Part shown: positions 1 through 8,295 of the stretch, piece by piece
Position numbering within the stretch: the stretch's first letter is position 1
How the letters are laid out: every line of letters begins with the position of its first letter
From: Leptospira jelokensis
GTDB taxonomy: Bacteria > Spirochaetota > Leptospiria > Leptospirales > Leptospiraceae
Direction: 5' to 3'
Length of the DNA stretch: 64,000 nucleotides
Assembly: GCF_004769635.1 (NCBI RefSeq)
Contig: NZ_RQGH01000028.1
Location: 207,252-271,251, forward strand
The notes under the pieces: generated by a model
Database searches by the model: none
What the model saw: only the letters and a program-made list of their open reading frames with translations
Told to the model about the DNA's origin: nothing
Position numbers and translations under genes: made by a program

Positions 1-207
1 CTTGCCGAATGGTTACAAACTTACACAAACATTCCAAAAGATGTTGAGTTGGAAGTCCTAGAAGTGAGTTGCGGAGAGGTGAGTTGCCCGACCGAAGAAA
101 CATTGATTCTTTGGGACAAACAAGAGTTTCGTATTTCGCGTAAAAAAGAAAATATTTCCAAAATGGATGTTAACTTGTCCTGGAAACGGTTCCAAGAGAA
201 GGCTTAG
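1..207 (+). CDS. C-terminal part of a small conserved protein of unknown function
   Basis: An open frame runs from the window edge to a TAG stop and gives 68 residues with no visible start, so the gene is cut by the edge. The visible part has a CGEVSC cysteine pair followed by CPTEETLILW and a basic tail. I recall small bacterial proteins with a similar V-x-C-x-x-x-x-C-P-x-x-E-T pattern but do not know a function. The MTHFR-like gene lies 186 bp downstream on the same strand, so co-occurrence is possible but unproven. The 186-bp gap argues against a tight operon. Confidence 0.6.
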   Translation, partial: LAEWLQTYTNIPKDVELEVLEVSCGEVSCPTEETLILWDKQEFRISRKKENISKMDVNLSWKRFQEKA

Positions 208-393
208 AGCAATCTTTGTAACAATGATCCTATGGATTGAACTAATTCGGGCAATATGGAAAATCATGGATTGATAGCGATTGGATTAAATACCAATGAT
301 TAGCAAGAAGTTATGTGTTAATATCAGCGCAAATTTCTAATCTCATCCAATTGTTTTTTACCTGCGTTTCACCATATTATGTAAGGTCAGCCC

Positions 394-1137
394 ATGAATC
401 AAATTCTATTAGAAATCGTTCCAAGAGATATAAATTCTGTTTTGCAAGATGTGAATTTTGTTAAAAGTAATTTTCATCACATAACAGAAATTAATATACC
501 AGATCTACTAAGATTCGATAATCGAAGTTGGGAAGTGGCGTCTTCTGTTCGGCCAATTTTCTCTAATGTGATCCCTCATATACGAGCCATTGATTTTGAT
601 ATAAACAATTGCGAAAATCTGATTCATACTCTAAAATCGCATCAGATCCCGTCGGTTGTTGTCATCAAAGGTGACCCACCTACGGATATGTCAAAACGAG
701 TTTACCCAACTACATCCATACAAATGATCAAGAAACTAAAAAAAGAAATACCCCAACTTAGAGTATTTGCTGCGATTGATCAATATCGAGTTGGTATCAA
801 AAATGAGTTTGATTATATCGAATTGAAGAAAGATGCAGGGGCCGATGGATTTTTGACTCAGCCATTTTTTGATATGAGATTGGTTGATATTTTTTCAGAA
901 AAACTGAATGGTTTGGAAGTTTATATTGGAATTAGTCCTGTGATCACGGAGAAATCCCAAAGTTATTGGGAATCTATGAATCGGGCTTATTTTACAAAAG
1001 ATTTTCAACCGAGTATGGAATGGAACGTGAAATTTGCAAAGGATGTGATTTCATATTGTTCGAAGAACGGTATGAATGCTTATTTGATGCCTATCCGAAT
1101 CAATTTAGCAGAATATTTACATCACATTTTTACTTGA
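394..1137 (+). CDS. Methylenetetrahydrofolate reductase-like (MTHFR family) protein
   Basis: The 247-residue product looks like a TIM-barrel MTHFR: an N-terminal LEIVPRD strand, a central VVIKGDPP segment matching the family's G-D-P loop, then DAGADGFLTQPFFD, which corresponds to the A-G-A-D-F-x-x-T-Q-x-F-F-D signature of MetF enzymes. Family members reduce 5,10-methylene-THF to 5-methyl-THF with FAD. It is shorter than E. coli MetF (about 296 residues) and divergent, especially near the N-terminus, so it may be a paralog acting on another C1 or folate-like substrate and not the housekeeping enzyme. It has no close partner except the small gene upstream. The start follows TAAGGTCAGCCC, a weak Shine-Dalgarno. 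Confidence 0.7.
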   Translation: MNQILLEIVPRDINSVLQDVNFVKSNFHHITEINIPDLLRFDNRSWEVASSVRPIFSNVIPHIRAIDFDINNCENLIHTLKSHQIPSVVVIKGDPPTDMSKRVYPTTSIQMIKKLKKEIPQLRVFAAIDQYRVGIKNEFDYIELKKDAGADGFLTQPFFDMRLVDIFSEKLNGLEVYIGISPVITEKSQSYWESMNRAYFTKDFQPSMEWNVKFAKDVISYCSKNGMNAYLMPIRINLAEYLHHIFT

Positions 1138-1286
1138 GTTTGCGCACAAGCGTAAAATCCCTTGCGGGTATAAGATCGAGGATACAAGCAAATCATCAGT
1201 GAATGGACGAAAGGAATCCAACATAATTTGTGTATTAGGAAATTGTTGTAACACTTTGGATCCTAGAATGAGACAAGGAGAATAAC

Positions 1287-1826
1287 ATGAAGAATTTATT
1301 TGTCTTACTGTTCGTTGGAATTTGTAGTTATTGTAACGAAAATTCATCTACTGATCCAGCTTTATCGAATGTAACAACTGATCACAAACAAATTGAGGAA
1401 CCTAAGTTAGAAATAACAGATGACGATATTAGATATCATAAACATTTCGTCAAAAATGATTTAGGGTTGAGAAAAGAGTGGAAGGGGGTAGCTAAATATT
1501 TACGAAGCGATAATGAAACAAATTCAAACGTTGAAGTAACAATCGATCTTTGTAATTTTCCATACAGTGAAACATTGGTATTTTTGCATGAGCCTAAACT
1601 CAATAGAAAACGAAATTTTAGTACTTTAGACATAACAGACCAAGATTATCAAATACCGACTTTTCATGTTCACTTTTATATACCAGGCGACTTTTCATTT
1701 AGTGATGATTTCATAACGGGGTATCTTTCGTTCGATGCGAAAAATAAAAAACTTTCATTCTTAGGGAATGACTATTTCAGTCCTATGGAATTCAAGGACT
1801 ATCGGTGTCGGAATAATGATTTATAA
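1287..1826 (+). CDS. Hypothetical exported protein, probable lipoprotein
   Basis: The product has 179 residues. A short N-terminus (MKNLFVLLFVGICSYC) ends in two cysteines, and either could be the lipidated Cys of a loose spirochaetal lipobox. The rest is hydrophilic, rich in Asp, Asn and Lys, and matches no family I recognise. A good Shine-Dalgarno (AAGGAG) lies just before the ATG. Downstream is a fragment of another coding sequence, so this neighbourhood may have been rearranged. The function is unknown; the outer-membrane or periplasmic location is inferred only from the signal. Confidence 0.65.
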   Translation: MKNLFVLLFVGICSYCNENSSTDPALSNVTTDHKQIEEPKLEITDDDIRYHKHFVKNDLGLRKEWKGVAKYLRSDNETNSNVEVTIDLCNFPYSETLVFLHEPKLNRKRNFSTLDITDQDYQIPTFHVHFYIPGDFSFSDDFITGYLSFDAKNKKLSFLGNDYFSPMEFKDYRCRNNDL

Positions 1827-1984
1827 ATCAAAGTGGAGCTACACAAAAAGTAAAAATACTATACTTTGATTATTCGATTGCTACAGGAGGTGAACAACAA
1901 GCAAAAATTTCTTTTACGGTTGGACAGGCACAATGGAGTTCTACAAAAGAAAACTCTATTTACTGGACTAGGTGTAATGTATAA
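1820..1984 (+). pseudogene. Orphan 3' coding fragment without a start codon
   Basis: In a frame different from the preceding gene, an open stretch of 54 codons (translation includes KVKILYFDYS and IYWTRCNV) runs to a TAA stop. A TGA at 1817-1819 closes it upstream, and no ATG, GTG or TTG appears in its first part. It reads like the tail of a secreted protein whose 5' part was deleted or joined out of frame to the gene before it. It could also be chance, because the frame is short. Confidence 0.35.
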
Positions 1985-2025
1985 ATTTAAAACTTATAGT
2001 ATTGGAGATAGAACGGTGGTTCATT

Positions 2026-2577
2026 ATGAAGACTGATTTTTTAATTGTAAGACTCAAAAAGATGAGAATCGCGAGACCAATATTGATTCTTTTAATAATG
2101 ACAACTTGGAATTTATTTTCAGAGAAAGAAGTGTATATGCAAGATTTTGAAAAGAATAAATTTTGCCTAAAAAAAGATGAATATGTAAATGAAATAGTCA
2201 GACAACCTGCGATTTTTGTCGGCTCACCAAGTTACAGTAGTCGTTTCAAAAGAAATAAGATCGAACTAAATTGGAAAGCAAAAGCAGATTCCGAAGAATT
2301 TACAGTTATATTAAAATTATTTGAGGTTCCTTATAGACAGCCAGACGGTGAGCCTATTATTGGAAAACCAATCCAAAGAGTTATAGAAAAGATACAGATG
2401 CTGCCTGGGAAACCCGTCAATAAAACTTATTTTCTAAAAATTCCCGAGAACTACTCTCAATTTAAAGAAGATTACGATTCGTTTACAGTTTTCTTCGATA
2501 TAAAAATAGAGAACATGACGAATAAGAAATCATGTTTTGAGAAATTCCAAATCAGTGGTGTCGGATTGAAGGAATAA
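2026..2577 (+). CDS. Hypothetical exported protein
   Basis: Starting at ATG 2026 the product has 183 residues: a basic N-terminus, a hydrophobic segment (PILILLIMTTWNLF) that looks like a signal peptide, then a hydrophilic, probably beta-rich domain with two cysteines. I recognise no family. GGTGG seven bases upstream supports this start. An in-frame TTG at 2002 and an ATG at 2062, which would give a more standard signal peptide, are alternatives. It stands alone, followed by almost 600 bp without genes. Confidence 0.6.
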   Translation: MKTDFLIVRLKKMRIARPILILLIMTTWNLFSEKEVYMQDFEKNKFCLKKDEYVNEIVRQPAIFVGSPSYSSRFKRNKIELNWKAKADSEEFTVILKLFEVPYRQPDGEPIIGKPIQRVIEKIQMLPGKPVNKTYFLKIPENYSQFKEDYDSFTVFFDIKIENMTNKKSCFEKFQISGVGLKE

Positions 2578-2601
2578 AAATAACTTTCTAATCAAATGCC
2601 T

Positions 2602-2710
2602 CGCCTAAACAAAAATTTTTACCAAAGCGTTCGCTATGTTAGACGCTGGCTTCACATAAGAATGATTCTGAACGCAGAATACAAACAGAACTTATTGAAA
2701 GGTGTCTAAC
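2602..2710. repeat. Inverted half-sites GTTAGAC and GTCTAAC
   Basis: GTTAGAC (2638-2644) and its reverse complement GTCTAAC (2704-2710) are separated by 59 bp. A related CGCCTAAAC lies at 2602-2610. These words resemble the GTTRRRY and RYYYAAC simple sites of integron attC recombination sites, but order and spacing do not make a textbook attC. No integrase is in the window. Confidence 0.3.
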
Positions 2711-3055
2711 CGAAATAAGTAATGTTTAAAAGAGAGTATTTTCTCTTACGTGCTTTTCTTCCAAAAGTATTTGTGGTAATGTTCGCCTAGCTAGAGTTAA
2801 TTTTATAATTGGTAGTTTCTATATCTGGTTTAAGGAGAGTGGGTTGGGAGAAGGGAGTAAAGCGACAGTTAACAAAACTCTTAAAACAAGAAAAACTAAC
2901 GGGCGATAAGTGAAATGTGCATATCCCACAAATTGTCTTCAATTCAATGCAATGCTAAGTTGGAATCAATGCAAGGATTAGCCTTGATTTTAGTTGTTTT
3001 GTATTCCCTCTTAAACATTTGTAAATGATTGGCTGTCTTTCAATCCCATCCCTCT

Positions 3056-3114
3056 TGCGCCAGCGATAGAAGCGGAAATCCTTTCCAGAGGAAAGATTGG
3101 AGCGGATAGCGCGG
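3056..3114. repeat. Symmetric intergenic element with AGCGGA motifs around a small hairpin
   Basis: AGCGGAAATC (3071-3080) and AGCGGATAGC (3101-3110) flank a hairpin core of CTTTCC (3081-3086) and GGAAAG (3090-3095). The stem extends outwards as AATC/GATT with one bulged base. The outer parts resemble each other as direct repeats and are not complementary. From memory, similar AGCGGAA...AGCGGA elements recur between genes in other bacteria, including Bacteroidota. I cannot verify this here. Confidence 0.4.
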
Positions 3115-3171
3115 TCGTTTTAAAATCAATTACTGATCCAATAACAAATGCGAGGCGCCCAGGAATTGATT

Positions 3172-3993
3172 TTAATTTGAGCGGGAAGGGGTGACAGGCA
3201 TATAGTACTTGAGTCCTAAGTTTCCTTGGATCTCAGGTGCCCATAGTTCGTCGAGTGTGCGACCAGCTTCTCTCGCATTGATGGGAACTCGCACCATCCC
3301 TTCAAAGGTAAGGTTGCTATTCGAAATACTGATCCCTGGTGTGACGTAAACTTGTCTTCCTACGAAGTTGGTTCGCGAGGGTTCTTGGGCACGGATAGAG
3401 GAATTAAAACGATTGGAATATTCGGATGCATCAAACCGGTGTAATTCGGAGAGTTGCAGAAACAATTCCCAACGAGAGTTTTTGATAAAGGAAAATAAAT
3501 TACGATTGAGTCGGTATTTGATCCGCACTTTTGATTCAGCCACATCCACATACCCACCCGATGCTTGGTTCAGTGACATACCCATGCTGAGACCCAAATC
3601 AAATGTGAAACCATTGCGGTAGTACACATACGTTACATTTGGTTGGTAGGAAAGGATTGCAGCGTTTGACCTCTCTGGTCTGACATCAAAATTCCCTTCC
3701 GGGTTGCGGTATGGATTGACCGAAGAAAATGGTACCACTGGCGAAAAAATCTGAATGCCTGCGATGGGATCGTCGGATTTAGAAAAAATGGAATGGGAAC
3801 CAATTTCCAATTCTTTTGGGAATCGAAATGGGATTAGTATCGCCAAATTTCCGTTATGTGACCCGCCTACTTGGAAGAGGGAAGCCCTTGGATCGGTAAA
3901 AGAATAACTCGAGAAAAAAGGTAGACCTTGCGCTAAAAGGGTCAGGCTCGTTAAGGATACGAGAATCGAGATAAGAGTGATCTTTTTTAGCAT
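3172..3993 (-). CDS. Hypothetical exported protein, possible outer-membrane beta-barrel
   Basis: The product has 273 residues with a clear signal peptide (MLKKITLISILVSLTSLTLL, then AQG, a likely signal peptidase I site). The mature part alternates polar and aromatic residues in many short strands, such as VTYVYYRNGFTFDLGLSMGM, as in outer-membrane or periplasmic beta-rich proteins of Leptospira. No named domain is recognised. The gene ends with SRSN and not the terminal aromatic residue typical of barrels, which weakens the barrel idea. It is divergent from the phosphofructokinase gene, with 84 bp between start codons. Confidence 0.65.
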   Translation of the reverse strand: MLKKITLISILVSLTSLTLLAQGLPFFSSYSFTDPRASLFQVGGSHNGNLAILIPFRFPKELEIGSHSIFSKSDDPIAGIQIFSPVVPFSSVNPYRNPEGNFDVRPERSNAAILSYQPNVTYVYYRNGFTFDLGLSMGMSLNQASGGYVDVAESKVRIKYRLNRNLFSFIKNSRWELFLQLSELHRFDASEYSNRFNSSIRAQEPSRTNFVGRQVYVTPGISISNSNLTFEGMVRVPINAREAGRTLDELWAPEIQGNLGLKYYMPVTPSRSN

Positions 3994-4077
3994 CTAAAAG
4001 CATTTCTGTCTGATTTTCCTTTGTTTGGCAATGAAATTTGCTTTCTTCTCTTCCTTTTTTTGTTATAAGTGAGACCG

Positions 4078-5382
4078 ATGAATCAAAACGATACCAAAGT
4101 TGAACAATTTGGACCTTGCACCATCCCAAACCCAGCAGGGTATGACTACTGGACAGAAGACAATTCCGTTGTCCTTTTCCAAACCATCTTTTCGGGTCCA
4201 GATGACGCCAAAAAAACCATTGATTCAAGCCCTGTCTTCTTTGAACAAGCGGGTCCAAAAGAAAAAATCTACTACCGACCGGAAGAAGTGACCGCGGGCA
4301 TTGTTACTTGCGGTGGGCTTTGCCCTGGCATCAACGATGTGATCCGAGCACTCGTGATGGAATTACATTATCGTTACAAAGTTCCAAGGATTTTAGGCTT
4401 CCCATTTGGGTATGAAGGGCTTGTGAAAAAATTTGGGCATAGGCCTGTCGAACTCACTCCTGATAAGGTTGCTCACATCATGAATTTTGGTGGATCCATC
4501 CTTGGGTCTTCGAGGGGCAATCAAAAGATCGAAGATATGGTGGATACTTTGTTTTTGTATGGAGTGAAGATGTTGTTTTGCATTGGAGGGGATGGGACCT
4601 TACGTGGTGCCGAAGCCATCCAAGCCGAGATCAAAAAACGAAAAGAAGACATCGCGATTGTTGGCATTCCGAAAACCATCGACAATGATATCAATTATGT
4701 CCAAAAAACTTTTGGGTTCTCAACTGCGTTTAGTAAGGCAGTAGAAGCTGTTAATTGTGCCCACGAAGAAGCAAAAGGTGCACCGAATGGGATTGGTCTT
4801 GTGAAACTGATGGGACGCCACTCAGGTTTCATTGCCGTGAATTCTGCATTGGCTTCTAAAAATGTAAATTTTGTCCTCATCCCAGAGCTTGATTTTGATT
4901 TAGAAGGGGAAGGTGCTTTTCTTCCCGTTTTACTCGATCGTGTGAAACGGAGAGGGCATGCTGTTGTGATTGTGGCGGAAGGGGCTGGGCAAAAGTATTT
5001 CGAAGACAAGGGTGAAAAAGACCGATCGGGTAACAAGAAGTTGGCGGACATCGGAGTATTTATGAAAGATAAAATCACCGAATACTTTCAGAAAGAAGGA
5101 GCTGCTTTAAATCTCAAATACATAGATCCAAGTTACATCATCCGATCTGTTCCTGCTAATGCAGAAGATTCTGTTTTTTGTGGGTTCCTTGCCCAGAATG
5201 CGGTGCACGCCGCGTTTGCCGGTCGTACCGGATGTGTGGTTGGAATTTGGAACAATGTGTTTACTGTGATGCCAATATCACTTGCCATTGCCGAACGAAA
5301 AGTCCTTAGGCCAGAACGGAGTACTTTGTGGAGAGCACTGCTTGCTTCCACGGGCCAACCAAATTCGATGAAAGCAAAATAG
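4078..5382 (+). CDS. pfkA: 6-phosphofructokinase, plant/group II-like, probably ATP-dependent
   Basis: This enzyme phosphorylates fructose 6-phosphate to the 1,6-bisphosphate in glycolysis. The sequence shows GGLCPGIND (nucleotide loop), [20 protein letters not shown] (substrate and catalytic Asp region), [10 protein letters not shown] and VAEGAG in the usual order. The residue after GGD is Gly. PPi-dependent enzymes have Asp there, so ATP use is the better guess. PKTIDND, with Lys, fits the long plant-like clade and not E. coli PfkA. The length of 434 residues fits that clade. ATG 4078 is preferred over an in-frame GTG nine bases earlier. The downstream gene is unrelated and starts about 100 bp later. 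Confidence 0.88.
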   Translation: MNQNDTKVEQFGPCTIPNPAGYDYWTEDNSVVLFQTIFSGPDDAKKTIDSSPVFFEQAGPKEKIYYRPEEVTAGIVTCGGLCPGINDVIRALVMELHYRYKVPRILGFPFGYEGLVKKFGHRPVELTPDKVAHIMNFGGSILGSSRGNQKIEDMVDTLFLYGVKMLFCIGGDGTLRGAEAIQAEIKKRKEDIAIVGIPKTIDNDINYVQKTFGFSTAFSKAVEAVNCAHEEAKGAPNGIGLVKLMGRHSGFIAVNSALASKNVNFVLIPELDFDLEGEGAFLPVLLDRVKRRGHAVVIVAEGAGQKYFEDKGEKDRSGNKKLADIGVFMKDKITEYFQKEGAALNLKYIDPSYIIRSVPANAEDSVFCGFLAQNAVHAAFAGRTGCVVGIWNNVFTVMPISLAIAERKVLRPERSTLWRALLASTGQPNSMKAK

Positions 5383-5480
5383 GATTTCTGCAAAATTTTT
5401 TCCTTCCTATGGATTCTCGGTTTTGTCTAAATGGTATCGTGAATACCAGGGAATCAAAACTAGGGAAGGAAAGACGAATT

Positions 5481-5879
5481 GTGAGTGCAGTTCTCCTCAC
5501 AACCTTTGCCTTTGTTTTGGTTTGTACCGCGGGTTTTTTCCCTTGTCCCAAGATCGGTTTCATGAATGGATCGTTTGGTTCTGACAACTTACAAGACATT
5601 GCGATGCCATGCCATGCGCCTTCCAACGAAGGAGGGACATCCAGTGAAGGGGCGAAGGGAGATCCAACATGCCAATGTGAAGAGATTTCAAATTCAGAAG
5701 GTGTTTCCTTTCAAATTGAATTTTCCAAATTGGTCCGAGTCTCATTTCAGAAACTCTACGTCCTATCGCAATTAGATTTGCCAGTTCTAAGGTTAGAGTG
5801 GCAAAAAAATCTGCATCTATCGGAATCCATTCCGAATCAATTCCAAATCCAACAAAATACCATCAAACTACTCATTTAA
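5481..5879 (+). CDS. Small Cys/His-rich exported protein of the copper efflux operon
   Basis: A GTG start at 5481, preceded by GGAAGGAAAG, gives 132 residues: a hydrophobic N-terminus (AVLLTTFAFVLVCTAGFF), then PCPKIGFMNG, MPCHAP and TCQCEE. These cysteine, histidine and methionine clusters could bind soft metals. It lies 42 bp before a CusC-like gene on the same strand, so an accessory or metal-sensing/chaperone role in copper or silver export is a context inference. I do not recognise the family. The open frame extends upstream to an ATG at 5409, but that start lacks a ribosome site. Confidence 0.6.
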   Translation: MSAVLLTTFAFVLVCTAGFFPCPKIGFMNGSFGSDNLQDIAMPCHAPSNEGGTSSEGAKGDPTCQCEEISNSEGVSFQIEFSKLVRVSFQKLYVLSQLDLPVLRLEWQKNLHLSESIPNQFQIQQNTIKLLI

Positions 5880-5921
5880 ACCAACCCCATTTTGATTCAA
5901 ATAAAAATTGGAGGTCATTCT

Positions 5922-7286
5922 ATGAGATTACTTTACATATGTATATTAAAATATACTACATTATTGATATTCTATGCGTTTTCGGTCCAAGTTTATGGCG
6001 AAAGTTCAATAAGTATTGATAAAAAGATACATACAATTCTAAAAACACATCCAGAAGTTTCGTTGAAATTCTTAGAAGCAAAAGAAAAAGAATTTCGATC
6101 CAAACATGTCGATGTTTACCCTGATCCAAAAATTGGATTTGCATACAGGTCCTATCCTTATCGTTCCGGATTCAGTACCGATAGGGTTAGGCCAGACACT
6201 CCGAGTATGACAGGAAAGGAGTATTCGATTTCCCAAGAAATTCCCTTCCCAGGGAAATTGGATATAGAAAAACGAATCTTAAAATCGGATTCAGAATTGG
6301 ATTTTTGGACAGGTGTTTGGGTTCAAAATGAATTTTTGAAATCTTATTTTGAACTGGTCCTTTCTCTTGCAGCAAATGAAAGGGAATTGGCTGATTTGGA
6401 AACTGTCCAAAAACAACTGGAAACAAAAATCAAATTGGAATCAGCACAGTATGCTGCCACTCAATCGAAAATTACAAATGCATTAAAAACAAAAAATGCA
6501 ATTGAGAGAATCAAAGATCGAATCGCTGAAAAAAGAATTGGAGTAAAAGAACTTAAAGAGTCATTAAAATTTTATGATGATCACTTGAGTGATACCCATA
6601 TTTCAGAAACAGAAATCATCGAATACCTTTCTTATCAAGAAAAGTATATAGAAGAGGAGTTAACTCAAGTTTCCATTTCAAAAATACCAGCAATTCAATA
6701 TGCAGAAGTAAACCAATCCAAAGCCATCCAGGAATCCAAAAAAGATGAACTTCTCCATTTTCCTGATTTTGAAGTGTTTGTGAGTTATATGGAAAGACGG
6801 CGTAAACCATTTTTATTGGATAGTGGCCCATTGAATGTCGCGATCATGGACAATCCTGAATTTGCGGGAGACCTTTGGAGTGCCGGTGTAACGGTCCGAT
6901 TGCCTGTATGGTCTTTGTCAAAAGTTGATGAACTCAACCAATCCAATGCAATCAAAATCACAAGGTTACAAAAGGAAAAAGAAAAAGAACGTAAGAGGAT
7001 TCAAGCAGAATATTATGCAACAGTTGAAGCCTGGCGAGGGAATATGGAACGACTCCAAAACTACCAATTGAACCTTTTGCCAACCTTGCAGAAAAATATC
7101 AAAACGTCTCTTTCTTCTTACTCAAAAGGAGATTCCTTACTTGGTGAAAGTTATGAATTCATCATCGAATCATTAGAGATGCAATCACAATTACACCAAA
7201 TTCAGTTTAGAAGATGGGCTTCTGTTTTGAAGTTATTACAACTCACCAATCACTTACTTCCTGAAGGAGGAAATTATGAAAACTAA
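5922..7286 (+). CDS. cusC: Outer-membrane efflux protein (TolC/CusC-like)
   Basis: The product has 454 residues from ATG 5922, which follows GGAGG. An N-terminal signal segment (IFYAFSVQVYGES) precedes long alpha-helical stretches typical of the OEP domain: the ISQEIPFPGKLDIEKR motif, a repeated second half with VTVRLPVWS, and a coiled coil before the end. Such proteins form trimeric outer-membrane channels for RND pumps. The gene overlaps the next one by 11 bp, so the three efflux components are translationally coupled. I see no lipobox, unlike E. coli CusC. Metal specificity comes from the neighbours, not from this protein. Confidence 0.85.
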   Translation: MRLLYICILKYTTLLIFYAFSVQVYGESSISIDKKIHTILKTHPEVSLKFLEAKEKEFRSKHVDVYPDPKIGFAYRSYPYRSGFSTDRVRPDTPSMTGKEYSISQEIPFPGKLDIEKRILKSDSELDFWTGVWVQNEFLKSYFELVLSLAANERELADLETVQKQLETKIKLESAQYAATQSKITNALKTKNAIERIKDRIAEKRIGVKELKESLKFYDDHLSDTHISETEIIEYLSYQEKYIEEELTQVSISKIPAIQYAEVNQSKAIQESKKDELLHFPDFEVFVSYMERRRKPFLLDSGPLNVAIMDNPEFAGDLWSAGVTVRLPVWSLSKVDELNQSNAIKITRLQKEKEKERKRIQAEYYATVEAWRGNMERLQNYQLNLLPTLQKNIKTSLSSYSKGDSLLGESYEFIIESLEMQSQLHQIQFRRWASVLKLLQLTNHLLPEGGNYEN

Positions 7287-8295
7287 AACACTTATACTCA
7301 TCAGTTTATTGTTTGCGATCTTTTTGGAATCGTGCGGAGAAACAACGCATAACCATAAAGAGGTGTATACATGCCCGATGCACCCACAGATTGAAATGGA
7401 CCACCCAGGGGAATGCCCGATTTGTGGGATGCAACTTGTCAAAAAAGAAGAAGAACCAGTTGGCACAAATCATTCAGACCATGCCAATACACTTCAAGAT
7501 GATACTCCAAAGAGTGAATCTAGTTTAAAATTATCAGACAACAAACAATCAATTTTAAATTTAGAAACCGTTTTTGTGTCTAAGGGAGAAATACAAAAAT
7601 CCATCAATGTGAGTGGGCAGGTTGCCTATGATCCAGAAATTTTTTCCACAGTCAATGAATACAAATCAATTCCAAATGAAGGAGAATGGGGGAAGGATTT
7701 AAAACAAGGGATTCGGTTAAAATTCGCCAAATTGGGGTTAAGTGAATCACAAATACGTTATGCACTCTCAAAAAATGTAGATTTGTTTTTAACAGGGAAA
7801 TCAGGTAAATCAGCCTTGCTCGTATTTCAGGTATATGAAAATGACATTCCATTTTTGAAAGTTGGGAAGAGTATCGATATCGTTACAGAAAACGAATCAG
7901 GAGGCCCAAAAAAAGCAAAGATCGTAGCAATTGGGAATCTCATCAATGAAGAAACTCGTACCCTTTCTGTTTGGTGTGAATTGAAAGATCCATCCAATGG
8001 ATTCAAACCTCAGATGTATGTCCAAGGTTCGTATGAAATCCAAAAATTGAATGTTTTACGAATCCCAAAAGATTCCATTTTGCCAACTGGTAAATCGGAT
8101 TTGGTTTACCACAAAACTGGCCAAAATCAATTTCTTCCCAAAAAAATTAAAACTGGTTTCTCTTCTTCCGAGTGGGTCGAGGTAATCGACGGCTTGAATG
8201 AAGACGACGAAATTGTTTCAAAAGCAAGTTTCCTTTTGGATTCTGAATCAAAACTAAAGTTAGGTGGAGATAAAAATGATCAGCACAATCATTAA
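7276..8295 (+). CDS. cusB: Membrane-fusion lipoprotein with heavy-metal-binding domain (CusB-like)
   Basis: This is the periplasmic adaptor linking the inner-membrane RND pump to the outer-membrane channel. The 339-residue product has a lipobox (FAIFLESC, Cys20). Directly after it is a heavy-metal-binding domain with Tyr31, Cys33, Met35, His36, Met41, His43, Cys47, Cys50 and Met52, in the pattern CPMHPQ...CPICGM. The barrel-sandwich and beta-barrel parts follow (VSGQVAYDPE, LNVLRIPKDSIL). The added N-terminal domain probably captures Cu(I) or Ag(I). GGAGG precedes the ATG. The gene overlaps both cusC (11 bp) and cusA (20 bp). Confidence 0.88.
   Translation: MKTKTLILISLLFAIFLESCGETTHNHKEVYTCPMHPQIEMDHPGECPICGMQLVKKEEEPVGTNHSDHANTLQDDTPKSESSLKLSDNKQSILNLETVFVSKGEIQKSINVSGQVAYDPEIFSTVNEYKSIPNEGEWGKDLKQGIRLKFAKLGLSESQIRYALSKNVDLFLTGKSGKSALLVFQVYENDIPFLKVGKSIDIVTENESGGPKKAKIVAIGNLINEETRTLSVWCELKDPSNGFKPQMYVQGSYEIQKLNVLRIPKDSILPTGKSDLVYHKTGQNQFLPKKIKTGFSSSEWVEVIDGLNEDDEIVSKASFLLDSESKLKLGGDKNDQHNH

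Larger units (their letters stand above)
2578..3171. other. 594-bp spacer without a convincing gene
   Basis: No frame longer than about 50 codons with a plausible start is seen on either strand. The spacer holds two kinds of repeat, listed separately: GTTAGAC/GTCTAAC inverted half-sites near 2638 and 2704, and a symmetric AGCGGA-type element at 3056-3114. The rest is AT-rich and looks like degraded sequence. Confidence 0.6.

Noticed and set aside
4078..5382. PPi-dependent phosphofructokinase
   Set aside because: The residue after GGD is Gly and not Asp, which favours ATP over PPi, although biochemical proof is lacking.
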